From: Acanthacorydalis orientalis
Lineage: Eukaryota; Arthropoda; Insecta; Megaloptera; Corydalidae
DNA: 64,000 bases
Direction: 5' to 3'
Assembly: GCA_034766995.1 (NCBI GenBank)
Contig: CM068316.1
Location: 16,310,071 to 16,374,070 of the forward strand
Shown: in pieces, positions 40,255 through 51,249 of the stretch
How positions within the stretch are numbered: position 1 is the stretch's first letter
Layout: each line of letters opens with the position of its first letter
Translations under genes and position numbers: made by a program
Notes under the pieces: model-generated
Databases searched by the model: none
What the model saw: the letters and a program-made list of their open reading frames with translations, nothing else
Told to the model about the DNA's origin: nothing

Positions 40255-41382
40255 TATAGGTCGGATACTTGTCATTTTATTAAATATATCTTTAAACAAG
40301 TTCATCTTCGTTTATAAAATATTGAATAAAATGAGTTTTGACACATATGATGTAAAAGCAAGTATCCTTTTAAGTATTATTTACACGTCTATTAATATTT
40401 TATTGTCACATTAATAAATTAATGTGTAAGTATAAACAATATCAAATGAAATTCAAATGAGACGCAAAAGTTTTATGGATGAGTACAAACTCCCGTTATA
40501 ATAAAGTACAGTTAATTTTTAAAATCTAGTACATTTTTATTTTATTGTTCATATAATTCACAGGTATAATAAATAGTTACAAAAAAATGTAAACAACTTG
40601 TAAGAAAAACATTTAGTGTTGATTTTGCGTGCGTTACACTTTCTTATAAAATTTCATTTGTGAACAGATCGCTGGTTAGTGCGGCACATTTTAATTAAAT
40701 GAATGTCTGTTATTTAGGTACTATATCTTAACGAAACAAGTACTTATTTTTCATGATTTCGAATAATAAAAGGTAGATGACACGATAAGTCAGTATGCTT
40801 TCTTACCTAGGCATATATATTTTTCTTTTATGAAATATTTGAGATTATAAAAATATTGTAATAGATACAATCGTATATACTCGTATAATCCACTATTTTA
40901 TTTTTATTAATATATTATATAGCCCGTTTAGTGACAAAATTTCTATGTTGTAACAAATAACAATAATAATAAAATTAGTAAGTAAAATTATTTATTTTTG
41001 ATATTTTCTTAGTCAGAATTGACGTTTGATATTAATAATATAGTATTTTACCACAATATTTTTTCATAATGGGTGCTTCACTTGCACAATCAAAATGTTC
41101 ACTTGTCTTTCTATTTACATGATTTTTCTATATGTTAGTGCTCTGAAAATAATTCAATCGAAATGGCGCATAAGTAACGATAAGAATGGTCAATAATCAT
41201 TCATTGATATATCAGTTTTATTTGCATATATTTAATTTTAAATAAAATAAAGTTTTTTTTACATTTTCTTCAGTTCACTGTGTAAAGTATTGCTTAGAAT
41301 TATGCAAATAATGATTTTATTTATAAAATACAATTTATTTAAGAAGCAATTTGGTGACATGCTTAATATATATTTGAAAATG

Positions 41383-41420
<38 letters not shown>

Positions 41421-41634
41421 TTTACATAAAAATATTAGAAATATATTTGTTGCATATTAAAAAAATGGCTGTGTTTTTTTTAAAACAACATATTTCTAAA
41501 CTCCAATAAACATTTACCAGAAGTGTTTACTTTTTATTAATAGATTTCTATTTCAATTAATCAAATTCTTAAATTGAAGTTAAATTATGATACACTGTTT
41601 AAGTAAATTTTATATTCATTTAATTTTTTTATAG

Positions 41635-41682
<48 letters not shown>

Positions 41683-42925
41683 GACTAAAATATTATCAAT
41701 TTGCAATAATTGTGAAAGATAACTACTGTTGTAATTGTGAAAGATATTACCGTGATTCATATTTTAGTTGAAATAAAATTGTTGTACGATGATTCGTCGA
41801 AGATATGTTGCAAGAAGGAAAAAAGCATCTTGAATACTACGAAAAAATCATTATAATTCTTCCGAATGATAAATATTTCATTAATTTGAATTCTCCGTTT
41901 TTTCAAAGGAAACCACACAAAGGAAACGACGCATCAGTGACGAAGTCCATACACATGTGATTTTATTATATGTGTATGTATGTTTGTGTATATATATATA
42001 TATATATAAATATATATAAAAGCTCTTTGGTGGTTTTTGACTATTTTCTTTGATGATGTTCAATCATGAAAATTACAGTAAATTTAAATTCATTAGCACG
42101 CGATATTCAATTTAATTAAACAGAATATTTAATAAAATAATAGCAACTTTGATATTGTAAAATTTTTTTAATGTTTATATAAGTATCATTGTGAATATAA
42201 TTTCATATTTATATTTTTAGTGGTATTGACATTCAGTTTTATTTGTTTGCCTTAGATATATAATTATTAGAATAATTTATACATTAAGGACACACATTTA
42301 TGACATAGAAATATTTAAATTTATGCTTTATCATCTTGTTTGAATTTGACTGTATATTTTAGAATATATTGCGAACAGCAATACAATTCTATCAGTGTGA
42401 TTAAAATCGCTTTTTAAAACCTCTTTTGCACCCCACACACCACAAAAAAAGTTACCTGTCAATAGTGTTCAATAAATTACTGATAATTTTGATTGTTACT
42501 TAACTTATTTCGATGACAATGCCATCATCTTCAGAGCGCCAAGACAGAAAATACTAAAAAAAATATATATTTTAAATACAATGATCAGTAAATATAAGCA
42601 CGTAATGAAACATCGGTAAAAAAGGTTAAACACTATTAAACATTAAACATTTTTTTCCACATTATTATTAAACATTTTTGATAATGAAATAAAGTTTGTG
42701 ATTTGTGGGTGTGAAAAAAGAATACATTTGTGAAGATAATTGCTACATTAGTAACGTTTAAAAGAAAATTATTATATTTGAAACTGGATTTGGTTGTTTT
42801 ATATTAGTGTAGTTAGAACTCTTAATTCCTTATATCATGAAAAATAACATTTATCAAAAGTAAAATAAGATTTAGTTAATATAATTTTTACTTTTATGTA
42901 CCAAATTATAAAATTAATTTATTTC

Positions 42926-42994
<69 letters not shown>

Positions 42995-43190
42995 ATATAC
43001 ATATAGTGTGTGTGTGGTGTCGTATTGACAAGATCATCATCATATAAGAAAGTTTTCTTATCTGTCAAACTTAAATCAATATGTTATGAAATATGTTTTT
43101 ACCATTAGAACAGAATTGTATAAACATTAATACAAAGTAGCAGTTTGTTAAAATAAATATTATATAAATAACATAAAAATATAGTAATAG

Positions 43191-43234
<44 letters not shown>

Positions 43235-43698
43235 TGTACACAGTACAAAGTACACGGATAGTATATTAGGTTAAATGTACTTCTTTATTTTCTCACAGTC
43301 TTCAATATATTTTAAGATGTGTTCCTCGTCTGTGTACCCCATTATACTGTAGGCATTTCCGCTGTTTTATTTTATTTTATTTTTATTTTTTTGTTTCTAA
43401 CCAGCATACACTCTTAATGTGCGTATTTTTCTGTTATCATAATGAAAAGTGTTTTAGGCCTATTGTTATACTTTAGAGACAAAAATTTTTTTCATCTCTT
43501 CATATATTTCAAGTTCGTTGAGTTTTTTTTTAAAATCTTGTATAGGCTGTTGGATGTTTCTATCAAGTATACACAATGTTTGTTTCTTTATGATAAAAAT
43601 ATATTTATAAAGTATACTAATGAATTTATTTTTACTTTTCGTTTTCAATTCGTTCCAACTAATTTTTAACATTCGATATATTATATTAATATATTTGA

Positions 43699-43743
<45 letters not shown>

Positions 43744-44435
43744 CAGAACACTTCGATTTTATAGTCAACCACCACCGGAAATGTACTTATGATAACCGCA
43801 AGTTCAAGGTTAGGTGGTTATATTATTTTTAAACCTGATGTACTCTTCATATATACACATAACATACTTTAAGACATATTTATGTCCATGACAATTATTA
43901 GAATGTATAAAGTTATTCTGACTCCCCTACTAAAATGTAAATATGTCATAGATGTTCAGAATTGTATTAATACACTTTTATTATATACAATAAAATTCTA
44001 TTCGCATATTTAAAAATTAAAATCAAATGTTACAAATAAATCCTTGTTTAATTATATTTTATATTTGTGTATTATGGTCATATGACTCATTATTAAATTT
44101 GGATCGCTCTCAAAAGTTTTATACCCCCAGAGCATCTAGTTTTTAGACAGACCCTCTCTGTTTTTAGATTTTCTCATAGCATTTAATCATTGATTTCTCT
44201 CTGGATTATTTTATACTTCTTCATTCCCATCCAGTATTTCGCTATCAATTAGTTATCTTTTCTAATTGCAATATATATCACACATTTCAATTTCAAACTA
44301 TTTACTAATTTTATTATATCTGTAATGTGTATATCTTAAAGTTGACCTCTCTATCATGAGTTCGAATTTAACCTTGTAAAATATATCTTATATCTATTTT
44401 CTCAGATACTCTTATAATAAGCGTTGTTCTCAATA

Positions 44436-44476
<41 letters not shown>

Positions 44477-45053
44477 GTATATCAAGGTAGGAGATTCGTA
44501 TATATTCTTATTAAATATTATAATATTTGCATTCAAAATGTTCATAATTTTTATCTCAGTATAATTAATTACATATAACAAATATTTATTGAAAAGAAGA
44601 GTTTATATAGTTCTGTCGTTTTTTTTTAAAAAAAAAACTCAGAGATATAACATTTGAATAGAACTAATCACACGAATGCTTTAATCTAGTACATTTTTAA
44701 ACTTGAATTCGATTAAAGAGCAAATGTTTTATACAAATTGCAGTGTATTATGAATCATTCGTTGTATCATAGCCTTTGGAAATCTAGAATTATTTTGCAG
44801 ATTGAAGGCCGGCGACAGAAAGTGGCAGCAGCTTAGTTTGTTGTCTCTTGTAAAAGAGTTCCTGTATACAAATCAACTCTTAATGATCGACGATTCAATT
44901 GTATTTATTACTTTATAAAATTCTATTTTTATGTATTACATATAAACAAACAACATTTTTTATACTAATTTTGTTTTGAAATAAAGACGAATAATGGACG
45001 TAAGAACAATTTGTATAAAATGTCAGACTATTTTATAATGAAAACATTGTAAA

Positions 45054-45103
<50 letters not shown>

Positions 45104-48100
45104 TCTTTTCAATATTTTTATTTCCGAATTTGTAACTTTAAATCCACTTTTTATTATTCATTTTGCGTTTTTCTATCTTTATTATCAGTTAGATTTAATT
45201 TGTTTTTATATCTTTGTTATTAATGCAAATTTAGTTAGGTATTTTCAGTGACTTCTTAAGATTTGCCCATGCGTATACGTACATACATACATTTATACGT
45301 ATATAGTATTTATACTAGTAAATTATATAAATTAGCCATATTTATTATTGTGTGCAAAATGGAATTTTTTCGCATGAATATATTGTCAATAATCCGATCA
45401 CAGTCTATCTCCCCACACTGCCGTTTCTCGTCTATATGCTTCTCTTTGGAAACAAGTATTTCGCTTATAATACCTGTTGCCAGGCCAGGTTTCCTCTATA
45501 TACCATTTTTGCACGTGATTGCTTCGTGATGTTGTAAAATCTGTTTTACCTCCTCCTCATCCGTATTTAATTTTATGTATAACTGGCCTATACACTATAT
45601 GTATATAGTTTGCATGGAATGGTGGATCATTCTATTTTCATACAGTTACAAACTTTTTTCAGATCGTTATAATGATATTTAACGTTATTGTAAAGTAATT
45701 GTTGATAATTTAATAAACATATTAATGATTTGTAAGAAAACCAATTGAAATACCACTGCCGAACACCATTTATTATACTTCTGCTTTTGTTAGAAATTTG
45801 GAAATGTATTTCTTTACATTCGCCAAAAATATTCTGATAGCTAAGTTGACGACCTTTCACTAGATAAAACAGAATGTAAACGTTAATTAAAATTGTTATA
45901 TTATGTCATACACGGAAAATATTGTTTTTCATTATTAACCCTTAGCTGCCACACTTATCTGGTATAACATAGCTGCCACATGGGGTCAATATGACCCCAG
46001 CGATTAAAAATTGTTATTGCAAAAAAACTATACAATATTTTGACGTGATTTTTTTTTCGTTTATACTGAAGGGTTACTTTAATGAATGGAATAGGTTATA
46101 TAATTAAAAATTAAATTGACTATTGAACAAAAATTGTAAGTCAGGAAATCTGAAAAAATTTCTATTTTTATAAAAAAAAATATATTTTGATTTGGGTGGT
46201 TGTAGGTATACATTTAAGAACTGTGTACTTTTAAAATACACTTAAAATAGGACTGGGGTCATATTGACCCACAGTGGCAGCTAAGGGTTAAAACATTTAA
46301 ATATATAAAAAATGTAAAACTTAATATTAATCATATTCTTTAAATTTTATATACGTGTATATTTGTAATAAACATGTATTTAAAATTAAAACACTGAAAT
46401 TTTACAGAAACTGATTTTGTCTTACAAAAAAAAATACTTTAAATAACTGAAAAATCATAAAATAACCTTCAAATATGATTAATTAATTTTTGTTTCAATA
46501 TCAGTATAGAAAAAAAAAACTAGAATTGAATAAAATAATTATTAATTACATTCATTATCATTGTCAAGTTCACAGTAGAATTGAGCACGTCTTCATTTAG
46601 TGATAAACAAATCTCATTTATTATGTTTTATAAGTTTTATTTTACAAATGCACCATCGAATACATATTGAAACATTGTTTTTAATATTTACATATACATC
46701 GATAAAACAATTCTATTATCGAAAATAGTTTAAACTTCCTTAACAAAAATACAATTCAGTATTTGTTTTAACTTCTTTTATTCCTTTTTCTAGCGCACAT
46801 GTTATATCTTTATTTATTTACCTATTTGTTTTGTAGATAAATTGAGTATTTCAATATTTATCTTCATTTTATAAAAATCAGTTATCCAGTTACAATATTA
46901 TCTTAATTAAATATTTTTTTTAAAGTAAAGAAGTGTGTTTGTGTAAACTAGAAGTGTATTGTTATTCATAGTATATTAATAATGTATATACAGGCCCATA
47001 AGTTTAAATTTGGAAAATGTATATCTCTTTCAAATGTTTTCATAATACGATTTAAACATATGTAAATCCATACTTCACAGTATATAAAAAATACATGCAA
47101 TACGATGTGTTCCACCATGAACGTTGAGTAGTATACTGTAAATTTTGGATTTTTTTAAATAATAAATTATGATTTTTTTAATAATGGAAGGATTTTATTG
47201 ATTTTTTTCCTGGTGGTTCTTGTCATTTTGGACCACTTCTAGTTTCGGTACGTGTGCCATCTTCGATCACTCATTATCGAAAATCGAACCAAAATTAGTA
47301 CTGGAAAACAGAAATTCAATTAATCTAAAAGGACAAAGCCCATCAAGGCAACGCATCAACCAGATCACAAATATAAGAAAAAAAATACAATTATAATTTT
47401 GTTTTTTTGCAGTATTGGTAGATTCTCTTTCACAAATTAATTATTAAGATCTGATCTTATCGATACGAGAAGGTTAATGAAATTCATAAATAGGACTAAT
47501 GATTATTTCAATTAATAAACATGTACGTGTATGAATATATCTCTTCGACTATTATAATGATGTTTACATTCTCACATTGATAAGAATAACTTTTATTTCT
47601 TATCGAATTAAAATTGTTATATACGTCATATGTTTATTTCAACATAATCAAGTGTTTTATAAGCCTTTAGATTTGTTTTTTCACCGACATTTGACAGATA
47701 TTTAATTTTAAAAAAGTGTAATTAAAAATATACTACACTATTTCTTCCTAAAAAAGTTGTGTAAAATCTATATCTGTGTTATATAAAAATATATACAATA
47801 TTTATAACAGAAAACTGCAACCCAGACACGTTTGTTTAATCCGTGAGTGAATAATAATTCAAGATGTGAATCTTTTGTACTAATATTAAATCATTCAAAT
47901 TCGTGATCTCAGGACAGAAATCAGAAAAATGTCGAATTGTTACGTAGTTTTTTTGCAGTTAGATCACATTTCCATAAATAAAATTAACATAATTCGATAT
48001 TTAAGTTTCACAGTTGACTATGTCACAAAATTTATATGAGATATAAAAAAAATATTTGCTGTAAACAGTTTAATTTATAGAACGGACTGTTACTAAGTGA

Positions 48101-48256
48101 TATAATGTCCTTGAATGTAATAATATGAATGATACTGTCCTGTGGGACCATATATAAAAATGTATTTTATTAAAGAGACCAATGCCCTTGTTTTTTGGTA
48201 TGCACATATAGAGTTTTGTATACATGGTTGTTTGTACGTACATACTTACATTAATA

Positions 48257-48307
<51 letters not shown>

Positions 48308-50293
48308 TTATGTATATATGTGTGTGTAATGCTGGATATGTGTATGCATGGTTACAATATTATATTTCTACTGACATTTGTACAACAGATGTTGATAGTA
48401 TATTTCTTTCTTACGCATGAAACTGTAATACACTCGTCCTTGTGTACACCTCATCCTTATTAATACACACCCACTTCAGAACCTCCATTTTATCACGTAA
48501 GAACATCGTGTTTGTTTTGGTGCTATCACACTCGTACTTACTCGTTTTCTCTAAAAGAAAATGGCTAAGTCGTTATATATGACTATCATTGTTTGTTGTA
48601 TCGCAAAGAATAGAAACTTGTACATGGCAAAAAAAGATAAAATGTATCTTAATACTTTCCAGGTTTCGTTTGCACAGTTAGTGACCTCGCTGTCTGTAGA
48701 AATATATTTATTTGTTTACATTATAAGAGAGAATATTTTGTATCTGTATTTATGAATATTTTATATGAGAACATAAATATATTCGCAAAATTTTTAAATA
48801 AATATTTTTTTTGTAATTATTTTATAAAGCACGTATAAAACTGTTTCTTTGCTTGTTTATATTTTTTTTTTACATTTTGTGTATACATATTCATATACCT
48901 TATAAATGAAGAGGAAATGAGAAAAGAAACAAGCAAGTGTATATATTTATAGTAAACATCAAAATTGATAAGAACAAATATAATCTGTAAAAGTATTTGA
49001 AATTATTTTTATACGGTGTGTTGTATCCAACACATATGTATGTACGTAAATATGTACACATGTGCATACCTCTGTGTAATTTCATTAGACAGAAAATAAT
49101 GCGATTGGGCCATTGACTTTAAATGATAATAGACTAGAAACAGCCAAAATAATTTCATTTCTTTAATTTGCACATTCACATCGAAAGGAATTAAATATGA
49201 AAAAATTTAAAAAAAAATGCTGGTGAAGAAATTATACAATTATTTTTAAAATTATATATATATATAAACATGTTTTGTTATATTTAAGTACAATCTTCTT
49301 TGTCCGAATAAACAGTGTCTTTACTGTTATAATATATTTGTTGTTTGTGTGCGAAGTTGCTCGTTTTAGTTCATATTTCATAAATATGTTTTCAGGATTT
49401 ATTTTTTTAAAAGTTGCATGTCGACTAGTTCTTCTTACGAAACATTGAAAATAACTGCATAACAAATTCTCTTTACTTAGGTATATTGAATTATCATGTG
49501 TTAATGAGTGTAATAATTAAAAAAAAAGAAAATACACGTGTCAATTGTACTTCAGCATATTGATAAGTTTTTTGTTGCCTTCATCATTTTTTTTTGATTA
49601 TTACATTTTATACACGTAGTAAAATTTTATTTTATTTCTTGCGTGTATATATATATATATATTTATTAGGTTTAAAAAAAATTTTTTTTTGGACAGTTTT
49701 AAGTTTTTGTCTGATATTGTTACCAATCTCGGTATTCTTGAGGCGAGTTGTCGAGCCTTGGGATTAAATCCCTATTATCTAGACTTTAACATGAATTTTC
49801 AGCAATCTTGCTATTTTCTGGTCCAAATCTTGAGTTTTTCGCTAGGAAAATTTGGTTTAAAAATTAATTCGATGACGTTTTTTATAGAAAATGAATCTTT
49901 ACAGAAAATATCCCCCACTGTTTTGTTTAACTTTGCTCCATCTATCTGGTAACTGACGAATACCTTATCGAAAGGAAGGTGGCGGCTTTGGTCGATGAAA
50001 TAATAATTCGCGCCTCTTCCACTGTTTTTAGCGTTATTTGCACGTTTTATGCATCGCAACACCTTCTCTCAAAGCTGAACAAATCATTCCCGTGACTTCA
50101 GAACCATTTTTATTTTAAATACATAATAATACTGATTTTCGGACGTTTTGTGAGGTTATGCCAACTGCTTGGCCAAGATAAATAATATTTTTAAATGTTG
50201 GCACTTCAAAATCCTAAAATGACAAGAAAATATTTAAATTCAAAACAAAGTTTGATTGATTCAACGTAAAGGCACCGAATTAATTTATACATC

Positions 50294-50328
<35 letters not shown>

Positions 50329-51208
50329 CATATGTATGTATGTATATATATATGCGTGTGGATATGTATGTATGTATGTGGATATATATATATATATATA
50401 CATACATATACATATGTATGTATATATGAACTAAATTAATATAATTTCAAACGACAATAAACAAAGTATTTAGATAAAAGATTTCTTTCTAAAAATAGAT
50501 TTTCAATGTACACTAGTGCAAATATGTTTTTAAATATCCTTTATCTAAACAAAATAGATTTGACCTTACACATTTACATTTCTAAGTACCTTTATTAGAC
50601 TTATAATACCTATTTTCGTACGAATAATCCGTACAAATTACAGTCATTAAAACATAATGGATTTAACTTTTAAACATAGATATGTTTACAAACAGAATGT
50701 AATTCTATTTTTTGTACATTTGTGCTTCAGGAAATAAAAAAACAGATAACATGGATATTATTGATGTAACGAAATTGAAGTTTCATACATTTATATTTTT
50801 GATTTGTTTTCGAATAGAGAATTCTTTATTTTTTTATCAGTATACATGAACGATGGAATGAAGAAGTATTTAACGATGGAAGTGAAATATAAGTAGTTAC
50901 GTTTTTATCAATATTTCAATAATTAATTGTTTTTGCTTATGTTTTGTAAAAAAATAGAGCCTTTCAATGTTTGTTTATTAATAGAATTTATCTAATAGTG
51001 TATATTCATTTGAAATATATTTTAGTAACGTTTAACGTTTGTAGTTTTTTACAGAACTTTTATAAATAGTGATATTATTTAATATTTTTTGTGATATAAG
51101 AAATATACATTACTTTAAATAATAATCTTGTGTTTTAGTGTATAAGATAAATTTTATGTTGCAACATAAGTAAATATCTGGATAAGTAATAAATTATACA
51201 TGTGTGTG

Positions 51209-51249
<41 letters not shown>

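Noticed and set aside
44800..44910. Possible microRNA hairpin (AAGAGTT...AACTCTT)
   Set aside because: The stem is only 7 pairs. I looked for common insect microRNA seeds across the window by eye and saw none.
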